From Acidobacteriota bacterium (lineage in GTDB: Bacteria > Acidobacteriota > Terriglobia > Acidiferrales > UBA7541), in the NCBI GenBank assembly GCA_021832085.1, contig JAKBLM010000012.1, forward strand, positions 1-64,000: DNA of 64,000 nt, in the 5' to 3' direction. The first letter of the stretch is position 1; each line of letters begins with the position of its first letter. Position numbers and translations under genes: made by a program. Below are positions 26,113 to 35,864 of the stretch, piece after piece. Below the pieces are notes generated by a model. It had not been told where the DNA came from. It searched no databases and was given only the letters and a program-made list of their open reading frames with translations.

Positions 26113-26140
26113 TTTACGGCGGGGAGATTCGATGTATAAT
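26113..26140 (+). promoter_or_regulatory. Probable promoter of the nuo operon
   Basis: Perfect -10 TATAAT at 26135-26140 with a moderate -35 TTTACG (26113-26118) at 16 nt. It implies a leader of about 165 nt before nuoA. Confidence 0.6.
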
Positions 26141-26160
26141 GGCCCGCTACGCTGTTACGA

Positions 26161-26180
26161 CCCTTCTCGTGTGAGAAGGG
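26161..26180 (+). promoter_or_regulatory. Leader hairpin in the nuo 5' UTR
   Basis: CCCTTCTC-GTGT-GAGAAGGG is a perfect 8-bp stem with a tetraloop, about 15 nt after the predicted transcription start. A second possible stem (CTCGCC at 26213, GGCGAG at 26231) follows. There is no T-tract, so it is not a simple terminator; it may stabilise the long mRNA or act in regulation. Confidence 0.45.
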
Positions 26181-26312
26181 GACGAGCGGTACCTTCTCCG
26201 AAGTATTTGCGGCTCGCCGGGGTGTGACGGAGGCGAGAGGCGTGACCGGGCGGCGACAGCGTCCGTCTTGTGCGCCGGTTTCCAAAAGGAGCAAAGGACG
26301 ATTGGGACAACC

Positions 26313-26687
26313 ATGAATTTATGGCCCTTCGTGCTCTACGCGGCTCTGGTGCTGATCACTGCCGGGTCCATGATCGGGCTCTCCGCCATCCTCGGCGAAC
26401 GGCACAAAGAGCGTTTTACCAATCAACCCTATGAAGGCGGCATCCTTTCCGAAGGTACGGCCCGCGCCCGCTTTTCCATCAAGTTCTACATGATGGCGAT
26501 GTTCTTCGTGGTGTTCGACCTGGAGTCGGTTTTCCTCTACAGCTGGGCGGTGGCTGCGCGCGACCTCGGCTGGGTCGGTTACTGGGAAGCGTTGATCTTC
26601 ATTGGTGTATTGGTGGCCGCGCTGGTGTATTTGTGGCGCCTGGGCGCCCTGGACTGGAGCCCGGACACCCGCAGAAAAACGCGGTAA
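26313..26687 (+). CDS. nuoA: NADH-quinone oxidoreductase subunit A
   Basis: 124 aa, three transmembrane helices. Family motifs include NQPYEGGI, RFSIKFYMMAMFFVVFDLES (conserved acidic residues in TM2) and FIGVLVAALVYLW. It is part of the membrane-domain junction of complex I that forms the quinone pocket. The ATG at 26313 is the first gene of the operon; an AAAGGAGC ribosome-binding site lies further upstream than usual. Confidence 0.95.
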   Translation: MNLWPFVLYAALVLITAGSMIGLSAILGERHKERFTNQPYEGGILSEGTARARFSIKFYMMAMFFVVFDLESVFLYSWAVAARDLGWVGYWEALIFIGVLVAALVYLWRLGALDWSPDTRRKTR

Positions 26688-26705
26688 GCCAAGACGGAGT
26701 CGGCG

Positions 26706-27344
26706 ATGCGTTGGTGGACAAGTCAGGGAAGCAAGGAATTGCCGGTGATCCAGAAAGCCCCCGGCGAATACGACGAGTTGCGGCGCCAGATCCTGTTTGC
26801 GCGGCTGGAAGACCTGATTGCCTGGGGCCGCAAGAACTCCATGTGGCCTTTCATGTTCGGTCTTTCCTGCTGCTTCGTGGAAATGGCCACCAGCATCACC
26901 AGCAAGTATGACATCTCGCGGTTTGGCGCCGAAGTGCTCCGCGGCACGCCGCGCGAAGCCGACTTGATCGTGATCGCCGGGACCCCCTTCCTGAAAATGG
27001 CGCCGATCATCCGCTGGCTCTACGAGCAGATGATGGCGCCGCGCTGGGTGATTTCGATGGGTTCCTGCGCCAATTCCGGCGGTATGTACGACATCTACAG
27101 CGTCGTTCAGGGCGTCGACAAGATCCTGCCCGTGGACGTCTACGTTCCCGGCTGCCCGCCAAGTCCGGTCGCCTTCATGGAAGGGCTGATGTTGCTCCGC
27201 GAGGCGGTGGGCCATGAAAACCGGCCGCTCAGTTGGGTGGTCGGGCCGGAAGGCATCGACCGCGGCTACCGCCCGTCGATGCGTGATCTCAAACAGGACG
27301 AGCGGGTGAAGGCTACCACCCTGCGCCCGATTGACGAGGTGTAA
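26706..27344 (+). CDS. nuoB: NADH-quinone oxidoreductase subunit B
   Basis: 212 aa. It carries the four ligands of the terminal 4Fe-4S cluster N2: adjacent Cys in LSCCFVEMA, Cys in [10 protein letters not shown] and Cys in VPGCPPSP. It passes electrons to quinone at the junction of peripheral and membrane arms. The N-terminus is about 15 residues longer than typical, and the C-terminal tail past residue 175 is variable. It is followed directly by nuoCD. Confidence 0.95.
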   Translation: MRWWTSQGSKELPVIQKAPGEYDELRRQILFARLEDLIAWGRKNSMWPFMFGLSCCFVEMATSITSKYDISRFGAEVLRGTPREADLIVIAGTPFLKMAPIIRWLYEQMMAPRWVISMGSCANSGGMYDIYSVVQGVDKILPVDVYVPGCPPSPVAFMEGLMLLREAVGHENRPLSWVVGPEGIDRGYRPSMRDLKQDERVKATTLRPIDEV

Positions 27345-27346
27345 CG

Positions 27347-29107
27347 ATGGCCTCTCCGGCCACCACCAGCATCAGCGTGCTCGAACAGCTCCAGCAAAGA
27401 TTCGGTGCCGACGCCATGATCGCCCAGCCGAGTATCGACCGGATTCCCACTGCCTGGGTGGGCCGCGACAAGCTGATCGAGGTGATGCGCTACCTCAAGG
27501 GCGAGATCGATCGGCCCTATCGCATGCTCTATGACATCACCGCCATCGACGAGCGCGTCCGCACGTACCGCGAGGGCCAGCCGCCGTCCGATTTCACCGT
27601 CGTTTATTTTCTGTTTTCCTTCGATCGCAACGAATATCTCCGCGTTAAGGTCCCGCTGGCCGAGGACCATGCCTCGGTCGAGACCCTTTGCCGCCTCTGG
27701 CCCAATGCCAACTGGTACGAGCGCGAGATTTGGGACCTGTTCGGCATCCGCTTTGAAAACCATCCTTTTCTCGAGCGGCTGATCATGCCGCGCAGCTGGA
27801 AGGGTCATCCTTTGCGCAAGGATCACCCCGCACGCGCCACAGAAATGGGCCCGTTCCAGCTCCCTGAGGAAAAGACAGAAGAGGAAGAGGAACGGCTGCG
27901 CTTTCGCCCCGAGGAATGGGGCTTGAAGCGGGCGAGCGACGACAGCGATTTCATTTTCCTGAACATCGGTCCGCAGCATCCCGGCACCCACGGCGTCCTG
28001 CGCGTCGTGCTTCAGCTCGACGGCGAGGTGATTCTCGACGCGATCCCGGAGATCGGCTATCACCACCGCGGCGCCGAAAAGATGGGTGAGCGCCAGAGCT
28101 GGCACACCTACATTCCTTACACCGACCGGATCGATTACCTCGCCGGCGTCCAGAACAACCTCGCCTACCTGACCGGAGTCGAGACCCTGGCCGGCATCAC
28201 CGTGCCGCCGCGCGGGCAGGTGATCCGGGTGATGATGTCCGAGCTGTTCCGCATAGCCAGCCATCTGGTCTGGTACGGCACCTTTGCCCAGGACGTCGGC
28301 CAGATGTCGCCGGTCTTCTACATGTTCAATGACCGCGAGCGCGCCTTCGGCATGGTGCAGGCGATTACCGGCGCCCGGATGCACCCGAGCTGGTTCCGCA
28401 TCGGCGGTACTGCCCACGATTTGCCCAAGGGCTGGGAGAAGATGTTCCGCGAATTCCTCGACTGGATGCCCGAGCGGTTGCGCGAGTACGACAAGATCGT
28501 GATGAAGAACTCGATCTTCAAGGCGCGCACGCAGGGCGTCGGCGTTCTTACCACCGAGCAGGCGATCGATTGGGGCGCCACCGGCCCGATGCTCCGGGCC
28601 ACCGGCCTGGAGTGGGATTTCCGCAAGAAGCAGCCCTACAGCGGCTACGAGAATTTCGAGTTCGATATCCCAACGGCAACCCACGGCGACTGCTACGACC
28701 GCGCGGTGGTGCACGTCGAGGAAATGCGCCAGAGCCTGCGCATCATCGAGCAGTGCGTCAAGAACATGCCCGAAGGGCCCTATAAGAGCGATCATCCGCT
28801 CGCGCTGCCGCCGATCAAGGATCACACGATGCACGACATCGAGACCCTGATCAATCATTTCCTCGGCGTTTCCTGGGGTCCGGTGATTCCGGCCGGCGAG
28901 GCGCTGGGCGCGATCGAGGCGCCCAAAGGCAACAACGGCTACTACCTGGTTTCCGACGGCAGCACCGTGAGCTATCGCACCCGCATCCGCACGCCTTCCT
29001 TCGCGCACATGCAGATCCTGCCGGAGATGACGCGCGGCCTGATGGTGCCCGACCTGCTCGCGATTTTGGGAAGCATGGATTTTGTGCTGGCCGACATTGA
29101 CCGCTGA
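27347..29107 (+). CDS. nuoCD: NADH-quinone oxidoreductase subunits C and D, fused
   Basis: 586 aa. The NuoC (30-kDa) domain covers about residues 20-190 (DYDITAID-like [29 protein letters not shown]). After a short acidic linker, NuoD (49-kDa) runs from about 200 to the end ([35 protein letters not shown], and the C-terminal [18 protein letters not shown]). NuoD lines the quinone site with NuoB. The fusion is the arrangement known from E. coli and some other lineages. It starts 2 bp after nuoB. Confidence 0.95.
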   Translation: MASPATTSISVLEQLQQRFGADAMIAQPSIDRIPTAWVGRDKLIEVMRYLKGEIDRPYRMLYDITAIDERVRTYREGQPPSDFTVVYFLFSFDRNEYLRVKVPLAEDHASVETLCRLWPNANWYEREIWDLFGIRFENHPFLERLIMPRSWKGHPLRKDHPARATEMGPFQLPEEKTEEEEERLRFRPEEWGLKRASDDSDFIFLNIGPQHPGTHGVLRVVLQLDGEVILDAIPEIGYHHRGAEKMGERQSWHTYIPYTDRIDYLAGVQNNLAYLTGVETLAGITVPPRGQVIRVMMSELFRIASHLVWYGTFAQDVGQMSPVFYMFNDRERAFGMVQAITGARMHPSWFRIGGTAHDLPKGWEKMFREFLDWMPERLREYDKIVMKNSIFKARTQGVGVLTTEQAIDWGATGPMLRATGLEWDFRKKQPYSGYENFEFDIPTATHGDCYDRAVVHVEEMRQSLRIIEQCVKNMPEGPYKSDHPLALPPIKDHTMHDIETLINHFLGVSWGPVIPAGEALGAIEAPKGNNGYYLVSDGSTVSYRTRIRTPSFAHMQILPEMTRGLMVPDLLAILGSMDFVLADIDR

Positions 29108-29109
29108 GT

Positions 29110-29583
29110 GTGGAGAGTATGCTGACGCCCGAAGAACAGCGTGAAATCGAAGAAGAAACGGCGCATTTCCCCGTCCGGCGCGCCGCCTGCATCGACGCCC
29201 TCCGCGTGGTGCAGAAACACCGGGGTTGGGTCTCCGACGATGCCGTCCGCGACATTGCCGAATTCCTCGGAACCTCGTCCGACGACATCGACAGCATCGC
29301 CACCTTCTACAACCTGATTTTTCGCAAGCCCGTCGGCCGCCACGTGATCATGATCTGCGACAGCGTGAGCTGCTGGGTGATGGGCTACGACAAGATGCGC
29401 GACCACCTGAAGGCGCGCCTGGGCGTCGAGGTGGGCCAGACCACATCCGACGGCCGCTTCACGCTGCTGCCGGTTGTCTGCCTGGGCGCCTGCGACCGCG
29501 CGCCGACGATGATCGTCGACGGCCAGTTGCATGCCAATCTCGATCCCCAGAAGATCGACGAGATTCTCGAAAGGTATAAGTAG
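29110..29583 (+). CDS. nuoE: NADH-quinone oxidoreductase subunit E (24-kDa, thioredoxin-like 2Fe-2S)
   Basis: 157 aa. The ligands of cluster N1a are seen as CDSVSC (C-x4-C) and CLGAC (C-x3-C), about 40 residues apart. The N-terminal helical part has ALRVVQKHRGWVSDDAVRDIA and ATFYNLIFRKPVG. It docks on NuoF in the NADH-input module. The start is GTG 29110 or ATG 29119; neither changes the domain. Confidence 0.94.
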   Translation: MESMLTPEEQREIEEETAHFPVRRAACIDALRVVQKHRGWVSDDAVRDIAEFLGTSSDDIDSIATFYNLIFRKPVGRHVIMICDSVSCWVMGYDKMRDHLKARLGVEVGQTTSDGRFTLLPVVCLGACDRAPTMIVDGQLHANLDPQKIDEILERYK

Positions 29584-29590
29584 CCGACCG

Positions 29591-30871
29591 ATGGAGACCC
29601 CGCTCACCGCCAAAATCCGCCCGGATGGGGAAATGATCGATCTCGCCGCCTACGAGCGCGCCGGCGGCTATCAGGCCGCTCGCAAGGCCATGCAGATGGC
29701 GCCGCAGGAAATCATCGAAGAGGTGAAGAAATCGAATCTGCGCGGCCGCGGCGGCGCCGGTTTTCCCACCGGCCAGAAATGGAGCTTCGTGCCACTCGGC
29801 GCCGACGCCCCACGCCCGAAATATCTGGTGGCCAATGGCGACGAGATGGAGCCCGGCACCTTCAAGGACCGGGTGCTGCTCGAAGGGGATCCGCACGAAG
29901 TGATCGAAGGGATGATCATCGCCGCCCGCGCGATCGAGGCCGAGCGCGGCTACATCTTCCTGCGCGGCGAATACACCGATGCGGGCCAGCGGATCGGGCG
30001 CGCCCTGCACGAAGCCAAGGAAAAGGGCTACCTGGGCAAGAATATTTTCGGTTCTGGCACCGATTTCGACCTCCGGCTGCACATGAGCGGCGGCCGCTAC
30101 ATGTGCGGCGAGGAGACCGGCCTGCTCAACGCGCTAGAGGGCAAGCGCGCCAATCCCCGCGCCAAGCCGCCGTTCCCGCAGGTTTCCGGGCTTTTTGGCA
30201 AGCCGACGATCGTTCAGAATATTGAGACGCTCTGCAATGTGCCGCACATCATCGAAAAGGGCGCCGAGTGGTTTCAGAAGCTCAGCCTCACCGGCGACGG
30301 CGGCACTAAGCTCTACGGCGCCAGCGGCAAGGTGAAAAAGCCCGGCTGCTGGGAGCTGCCGATGGGCACCCCGCTGCGCGAGTTGCTCGAAAAGTACGCC
30401 GGCGGCATGCAGGACGGCGTCCAGTTCCGCGGCCTGCTGCCCGGCGGCGCTTCCACCGATTTTCTCACCACAGAACACCTCGACGTGCCGATGGATTTCA
30501 CCTCGGTTGCCAAGGCGGGCAGCCGGCTGGGCACTGGCACGATGATCATCCTCGACGACAAGACCTGCCCGGTCGGCATGGTTCACAACCTTGAGCACTT
30601 CTTCGCCCAGGAATCCTGCGGCTGGTGCACCCCCTGCTGGAGCGGGTTGCACTGGGCCGAGGAGATCCTCTGGGCCATCGAAACGGGCCGAGGCACGCCG
30701 GCCGATCTGGAGCGCCTGGAGTACATCTGCAAGATGACCGCGCCCGGCAATACCTTCTGCGCCCTGGCACCCGGCGCGGCCGAGCCGCTGCAGAGCGCGC
30801 TGAAATATTTCCGCGAGGATTTCGAGCGGCATATTCGGGAAAAGCGGTGTCCGTGGAGAGACGGGCAATGA
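29591..30871 (+). CDS. nuoF: NADH-quinone oxidoreductase subunit F (FMN and NADH binding)
   Basis: 426 aa. It has the FMN/NADH glycine-rich loop GRGGAGFPTGQKW, a second NADH-binding segment (YICGEETGLLNALEG-like), and the N3 4Fe-4S ligands ESCGWCTPCWSG plus a distal Cys in NTFCALAPGA. It oxidises NADH and feeds electrons to NuoE/NuoG. The ATG at 29591 is 8 bp after nuoE. The stop overlaps the nuoG start (ATGA). Confidence 0.96.
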   Translation: METPLTAKIRPDGEMIDLAAYERAGGYQAARKAMQMAPQEIIEEVKKSNLRGRGGAGFPTGQKWSFVPLGADAPRPKYLVANGDEMEPGTFKDRVLLEGDPHEVIEGMIIAARAIEAERGYIFLRGEYTDAGQRIGRALHEAKEKGYLGKNIFGSGTDFDLRLHMSGGRYMCGEETGLLNALEGKRANPRAKPPFPQVSGLFGKPTIVQNIETLCNVPHIIEKGAEWFQKLSLTGDGGTKLYGASGKVKKPGCWELPMGTPLRELLEKYAGGMQDGVQFRGLLPGGASTDFLTTEHLDVPMDFTSVAKAGSRLGTGTMIILDDKTCPVGMVHNLEHFFAQESCGWCTPCWSGLHWAEEILWAIETGRGTPADLERLEYICKMTAPGNTFCALAPGAAEPLQSALKYFREDFERHIREKRCPWRDGQ

Positions 30872-33570
30872 GCAAGATTTTCGTCGACAAAAAAGCCTAC
30901 GAGGTCAATCCGAAGCAGAATCTGCTCGAGGCCTGTCTCGGGCACGGCCTCGATCTGCCCTATTTCTGCTGGCATCCGGCGATGGGCTCGGTGGGCGCCT
31001 GCCGCCAGTGCGCGGTCAAGGTTTACCGTGACGAGAATGACACCCGCGGCAGGATCGTGATGGCCTGTATGACCCCGATCACCGAGAACATGCTCGTCTC
31101 GATTCAGGATCCCGAGGTGAAGGACTTCCGCGCCGGCATCATCGAGGGCCTGATGATGAGCCACCCGCACGATTGCCCGGTATGCGACGAGGGCGGCGAG
31201 TGCCATCTGCAGGACATGACCGTGATGAGCGGACACAACTACCGCCGCTACGAGTTTCGCAAGCGCACCTTCCGCAATCAGTACCTCGGCCCGCTGCTCA
31301 ATCACGAGATGAACCGCTGCATCCAGTGTTACCGCTGCACCCGGTTCTACAACGAATATGCGGGCGGCAAGGATTTCGGCCCCCAGGTGCTGCGCAACCT
31401 GGTCTATTTCGGCCGCGCCGAGGACGGCGTTCTCGAAAACGAGTTTTCCGGCAATCTGGTTGAGGTTTGCCCCACCGGCGTCTTCACCGACAAGACGCTG
31501 AAGCAGCACTACACGCGCAAGTGGGATCTCCAGATGGCGCCCACGGTCTGCGCGCATTGCGCGCTCGGCTGCAATACGACTGCCGGCGAGCGCTACGGCA
31601 CGCTGCGACGCATCGTCAATCGCTACAACAGCCAGGTCAACGGCTACTTCCTCTGCGACCGCGGCCGCTTCGGCTACGAGCACGTCAATAGCGCCCGTCG
31701 CATCCGCTCGGCCCGTGCCCGTCGCGACGGCCAGCTGGCCGATATCCCCAAGGCCGAGGCGCTCGACCGCTTCTCCTCCTTCGCTGCCGCCGGCAAGATG
31801 ATCGGCATCGGCTCGCCGCGCAGCTCGCTCGAGGCGAATTTCGCGCTGCGGGCGCTGGTCGGCCCCGAGAATTTCTATGCCGGCATTTCCGACGCCGCCC
31901 ACCGGCTGCTCGGAGAAATGCTGGCGATCCTGCGGCAGGGTCCCGCGCCCGCCTCGCTCCTCCAGATCGAGCATGCCGACGCGGCGCTGGTGCTGGGCGA
32001 GGACGTGACCAATGTCGCACCGCGGATGGCGCTTACCTTGCGCCAGACGGTCCGCCAGGTGTGGCTCGACAAGGCCGAGAAGATGCGGATTCCGCGCTGG
32101 CAGGACCATGCCGTGCGCGAGCTGGCCCAGAAGGATCACGGCCCGCTTTTCGTCGCCAGCCCTTACGCCACGCGGCTCGACGACGTCGCCACGGAAACCC
32201 ATCGCGCCGCGCCGGACGATATTGCCCGGCTCGGTTTCGCCGTCGCCCATATCCTTGATTCCGCCTCGCCCGAGGTCCCTGGCCTGCCCGAGCCGGTACG
32301 CGCCCAGGCCGAGCGCATCGCCAAAGCACTGCAGGAAGCGGCGCGGCCGGCAGTGGTGAGCGGCGTGAGCACCGGGAGCGTCGCGGTGGTTCGTGCCGCG
32401 GCCGACGTCGCCCGTGCCCTGGCGAAGGCCGGTAAGCCGGTGGCTTTCGCGCTTGCCATGGAAGAGATGAATAGTCTGGGCTTGGCGATGATGGAGCCGA
32501 AACCGCTCGGCGAGGCGCTCGAAGCCGCCCGCCGCGGCGACGCGCAGACGGTTGTCGTGCTCGAAAACGATCTCTATCGCCGGGCACCGGCTGAAACGGT
32601 CGACGCGCTGATCGGCGCCGCTGCACACGTGGTCGTGCTCGATTCCCTCGAGGGCCGCACGACGGAAAAAGCGGAGTTGCTGCTCCCCTCCACGCCGTTC
32701 GCCGAGGCCGACGGCACCGTGGTTTCAAGCGAAGGACGCGCGCAGCGTTTCTTCCGCGTCTATCCGCCGCCGGGCGATATTCAGGATGCCTGGCGCTGGC
32801 TTGCCGACGTGCTCGGTCTGCTGACCCGGCCCGAGGGGTTGAGCTGGAAGAACCTCGACGATCTGGTCGAAGCGGTGGCAAGGACTTTCCCCGCGCTCGA
32901 GCGCATCCGCGACGCGGCGCCCCGCGCCAGCTTCCGCATCGCCGGTGCCAAGATTCCGCGCCAGCCGCACCGCTATAGCGGCCGCACGTCGATGCTCGCC
33001 AATATTGCCGTCAGCGAGCCCAAGCCGCCCGAGGACCCCGATTCCGCCCTCAGCTTCACCATGGAGGGCGCCCCGGTCGAGCCGCCTGCCGCGCTGCAGC
33101 CGTTCTTCTGGACCGGCGGCTGGAACTCGATTCAGTCGGTCAACAAGTTTCAGGAAGAAATCGCCGGCCCGCTTCGCGGCGGTGACGCGGGCGTCCGGTT
33201 GATCGAGCCGGCCGCCGGCTCGGCGCCCGGTTATCTGAATACGGTTCCGGCGGCCTTTACCCCGCGTTCGGCCGAGTGGCTGGTCGTGGCGCGTCATCAC
33301 ATTTTCGGCTCGGAAGAGCTGAGCGCGAACGCCCCGGCCATCGCGGAACTTTCGCCGAAGCCTTACGTCGCGCTCGGGGCCGAAGACGCCGCCTCGCTCG
33401 GCGCCGCCGAGGGCGCGGCGGTGGAAGTAAAGCTGGAGGGTGGCTCGGCCCGGCTGCCGCTCCGCATCGAATCCGGTCTGCCGCGCGGCGTGGCCGCGCT
33501 CCCGGCCGGCTTGGGCCCGCTTGATGGAATCACACTTCCCATCTGGGGACGGATCGAATTGACACGATGA
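30868..33570 (+). CDS. nuoG: NADH-quinone oxidoreductase subunit G
   Basis: 900 aa. N-terminal 2Fe-2S ferredoxin fold ([20 protein letters not shown]), His-ligated N5 cluster ([14 protein letters not shown]), N4 ([11 protein letters not shown]... CPTG). The extra N7 cluster, C-x2-C-x3-C followed by a distal Cys (CAHCALGC... [12 protein letters not shown]), is kept only in some bacteria such as E. coli. A degenerate molybdopterin-oxidoreductase domain fills the rest. It relays electrons along the peripheral arm. It overlaps nuoF and nuoH by 4 bp each. Confidence 0.94.
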   Translation: MSKIFVDKKAYEVNPKQNLLEACLGHGLDLPYFCWHPAMGSVGACRQCAVKVYRDENDTRGRIVMACMTPITENMLVSIQDPEVKDFRAGIIEGLMMSHPHDCPVCDEGGECHLQDMTVMSGHNYRRYEFRKRTFRNQYLGPLLNHEMNRCIQCYRCTRFYNEYAGGKDFGPQVLRNLVYFGRAEDGVLENEFSGNLVEVCPTGVFTDKTLKQHYTRKWDLQMAPTVCAHCALGCNTTAGERYGTLRRIVNRYNSQVNGYFLCDRGRFGYEHVNSARRIRSARARRDGQLADIPKAEALDRFSSFAAAGKMIGIGSPRSSLEANFALRALVGPENFYAGISDAAHRLLGEMLAILRQGPAPASLLQIEHADAALVLGEDVTNVAPRMALTLRQTVRQVWLDKAEKMRIPRWQDHAVRELAQKDHGPLFVASPYATRLDDVATETHRAAPDDIARLGFAVAHILDSASPEVPGLPEPVRAQAERIAKALQEAARPAVVSGVSTGSVAVVRAAADVARALAKAGKPVAFALAMEEMNSLGLAMMEPKPLGEALEAARRGDAQTVVVLENDLYRRAPAETVDALIGAAAHVVVLDSLEGRTTEKAELLLPSTPFAEADGTVVSSEGRAQRFFRVYPPPGDIQDAWRWLADVLGLLTRPEGLSWKNLDDLVEAVARTFPALERIRDAAPRASFRIAGAKIPRQPHRYSGRTSMLANIAVSEPKPPEDPDSALSFTMEGAPVEPPAALQPFFWTGGWNSIQSVNKFQEEIAGPLRGGDAGVRLIEPAAGSAPGYLNTVPAAFTPRSAEWLVVARHHIFGSEELSANAPAIAELSPKPYVALGAEDAASLGAAEGAAVEVKLEGGSARLPLRIESGLPRGVAALPAGLGPLDGITLPIWGRIELTR

Positions 33571-34523
33571 ACCCGGTGCTGCTGAAGATCATCGTCCTGG
33601 TCGGTATCCTGCTCGTCGTCTTGGGGCTCGCTTCCGGGCTGATCTGGCTCGAACGGCGCCTGCTGGCCCTCTGGCAGGATCGCTACGGCCCCAACCGCGT
33701 GGGCCCGTTTGGCCTGTTGCAGGTGATGGCGGACATGATCAAGATCTTCTTCAAGGAAGACTGGATCCCGCCGTTTGCCGACAAATGGGTTTTTGTTTTT
33801 GCGCCGTCGATCGTCATGATCACGGTGCTGCTCACCTTTGCGATCATCCCGTTCACTTCGGTGATTCAGATAACCGACATGAACGTTGGCATCCTGTTTT
33901 TCCTCGGGATGAGCTCGCTTGGCGTTTACAGCGTCGTGCTCGGCGGTTGGGCTTCCAACAACAAGTACTCGCTGCTCGGCGGCATGCGCGCCGCCTCGCA
34001 GATGCTCAGCTATGAAGTGTTCATGGGCCTGTCGCTGATGGGCACGGTGATGCTGGCCGGCTCCTTCAGCCTGCGCGCGATCGTCGAGGCGCAGCAGCAC
34101 ATGTGGTTCGTCATCCCGCAGTTTCTCGGCTTCGTGCTGTTCTTCATCGCCGGCGTCGCCGAAACGCGCCGGCTGCCCTTCGACCTGCCGGAAGCCGAGA
34201 GCGAGCTGGTGGCCGGGTTCCACTCGGAATATTCGGGCATGAAATTCGGGATGTTTTTCGTCGGCGAATATCTCGGCGTGATCCTGATCTCGGCGCTGAT
34301 CTCGGTGCTGTTCTTCGGCGGCTGGCTGGGGCCGGTGCTGCCGCCGGTCGTCTGGATCATCCTGAAGACGCTGTTCTTCATCTGTTTCTTTATTTTGCTG
34401 CGGGCGGCGCTGCCGCGGCCGCGGTTCGACCAGTTGATGTCCTGGGGCTGGAAATGGATGTTGCCCCTGACGCTGGCGAACTTGGCGGTGACCGGCGCGG
34501 TCGTTGTGGCGATGCGAAGGTAA
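33567..34523 (+). CDS. nuoH: NADH-quinone oxidoreductase subunit H
   Basis: 318 aa, eight transmembrane helices. It has the conserved [19 protein letters not shown] loop, [25 protein letters not shown] and the quinone-site segment [20 protein letters not shown]. It links the proton channels to the quinone site. ATGA overlap with nuoG. Confidence 0.96.
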   Translation: MNPVLLKIIVLVGILLVVLGLASGLIWLERRLLALWQDRYGPNRVGPFGLLQVMADMIKIFFKEDWIPPFADKWVFVFAPSIVMITVLLTFAIIPFTSVIQITDMNVGILFFLGMSSLGVYSVVLGGWASNNKYSLLGGMRAASQMLSYEVFMGLSLMGTVMLAGSFSLRAIVEAQQHMWFVIPQFLGFVLFFIAGVAETRRLPFDLPEAESELVAGFHSEYSGMKFGMFFVGEYLGVILISALISVLFFGGWLGPVLPPVVWIILKTLFFICFFILLRAALPRPRFDQLMSWGWKWMLPLTLANLAVTGAVVVAMRR

Positions 34524-34529
34524 CGAGCA

Positions 34530-35045
34530 ATGTGGAGCGTTTTGAGATCACTGTGGCTGGTGCTGATGCATATGTTCAAGCCACGGTTCACTGTGCAGTA
34601 TCCGGATGAGAAGCCGTACCTCGCCCCGCGCTATCGCGGCCGGATCATCCTGTCCCGCGATCCCGATGGCGAGGAACGTTGCGTCGCATGCCATCTCTGC
34701 GCCATCGCCTGCCCGGTCGATTGCATCTCCCTGCAAGCCACCGAGGACGAGCACGGCCGTCGCTATCCCGAGTGGTTCCGGATCAATTTCTCCCGCTGCA
34801 TCTTCTGTGGCTTGTGCGAAGAGGCCTGCCCCACCTATGCCATCCAGCTCACTCCGGATATCGAGATGGGCGAGTACAACCGCCAGAACCTCGTCTATGA
34901 GAAGGAAAATCTGCTGATCAGCGGGACCGGCAAGTATCCCGGCTACAACTTCTGGCGTGTTGCTGGCGTGAAAATCAAGGACAAGGACAAGGGCGAGGCC
35001 GAGCGCGAAGCCCCGCCGGCCGACCTGCACACTTTGATGCCCTGA
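34530..35045 (+). CDS. nuoI: NADH-quinone oxidoreductase subunit I (two 4Fe-4S ferredoxin)
   Basis: 171 aa. Two ferredoxin motifs, [15 protein letters not shown] and [15 protein letters not shown], ligate clusters N6a and N6b. The N-terminal amphipathic helix and [12 protein letters not shown] are typical. The tail after GYNFWRVAG is charged ([13 protein letters not shown]) and longer than usual. Confidence 0.96.
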   Translation: MWSVLRSLWLVLMHMFKPRFTVQYPDEKPYLAPRYRGRIILSRDPDGEERCVACHLCAIACPVDCISLQATEDEHGRRYPEWFRINFSRCIFCGLCEEACPTYAIQLTPDIEMGEYNRQNLVYEKENLLISGTGKYPGYNFWRVAGVKIKDKDKGEAEREAPPADLHTLMP

Positions 35046-35050
35046 GGCGA

Positions 35051-35641
35051 ATGATGGACGTGCTCTTCTACATCTCGGCGATCGTGGCGATTCTCGCGAC
35101 CGTGTTCATGCTCACCCGGCTCAACCCGGTTCATGCGCTGCTCTACCTCACCGTTTCCCTGCTCGCCGTGTCGGTCGTCTTCTACACGCTCGGCGCCCCC
35201 TTCATGGCCGCGCTCGAGATCGTCATCTACGCCGGGGCGATCATGGTGTTGTTCGTCTTCGTCGTCATGCTGCTCAATCTGGGCCGCCATACGATCGACA
35301 CCGAGCGGACCTGGGTGACGCCGGGCATGTTCACCGGCCCGGCGATCTTGGCGGCGATTCTGGTTGGCGAGGTTTCCTATCTTTTGGCGCGCTCGGGGCC
35401 GCGTACGCCGGCGGCCGCCGTGGTCGGCCCTCATCAGGTGGCCATGTCGCTCTACGGCCCCTACCTGCTCGGGGTCGAGCTTGCTTCGTTTTTGCTCTTG
35501 GGTGCTCTGGTGGGCGCCTATCATGTGGGCTCGCGCCGAGCCCGAGGGAGGACCGGTGTCAACGGTTCCGATCGAGTACGGATTGCTACTGGCGGGGATC
35601 TTGTTCGCACTGGGGCTGATCGGCCTTCTGGTGCGGCGTAA
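35051..35641 (+). CDS. nuoJ: NADH-quinone oxidoreductase subunit J
   Basis: 196 aa, five transmembrane helices ([21 protein letters not shown] at the start; [21 protein letters not shown] in the middle; [22 protein letters not shown] near the end). Conserved TM3 ([10 protein letters not shown]) has the pi-bulge glycine of complex I. The last ~30 residues (from GRTGVNG on) are not family-like and overlap nuoK by 86 bp in another frame. The start may be the second of two adjacent ATG codons. Confidence 0.93.
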   Translation: MMDVLFYISAIVAILATVFMLTRLNPVHALLYLTVSLLAVSVVFYTLGAPFMAALEIVIYAGAIMVLFVFVVMLLNLGRHTIDTERTWVTPGMFTGPAILAAILVGEVSYLLARSGPRTPAAAVVGPHQVAMSLYGPYLLGVELASFLLLGALVGAYHVGSRRARGRTGVNGSDRVRIATGGDLVRTGADRPSGAA

Positions 35642-35864
35642 CCTGCTCTTTATCTTGATGTCGATCGAAGTGATGCTGAATGCTTCGGGCCTGGCCTTTG
35701 TCTCCGCCGGTGCGCGGTGGGGCCAGGCAGACGGCCAAGTGATGTTCCTGTTCATTCTGACGGTCGCGGCGGCTGAAGTAGCGGTCGGTCTGGCGTTGCT
35801 CTTGCGACTCCATCACCGCCAGCAGTCGCTTGACGCCGATGCTGCAAGTGAGATGAGAGGCTGA
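35556..35864 (+). CDS. nuoK: NADH-quinone oxidoreductase subunit K
   Basis: 102 aa, GTG start with an upstream GAGGGAGG. Three helices with the conserved membrane glutamates in [19 protein letters not shown] and [16 protein letters not shown]. It is one of the proton-pumping antiporter-like subunits. It begins inside the nuoJ frame and its TGA overlaps the nuoL ATG. Confidence 0.94.
   Translation: MSTVPIEYGLLLAGILFALGLIGLLVRRNLLFILMSIEVMLNASGLAFVSAGARWGQADGQVMFLFILTVAAAEVAVGLALLLRLHHRQQSLDADAASEMRG

Noticed and set aside
27266..29008. Long leftward frame over nuoCD
   Set aside because: Shadow of a certain complex I gene.
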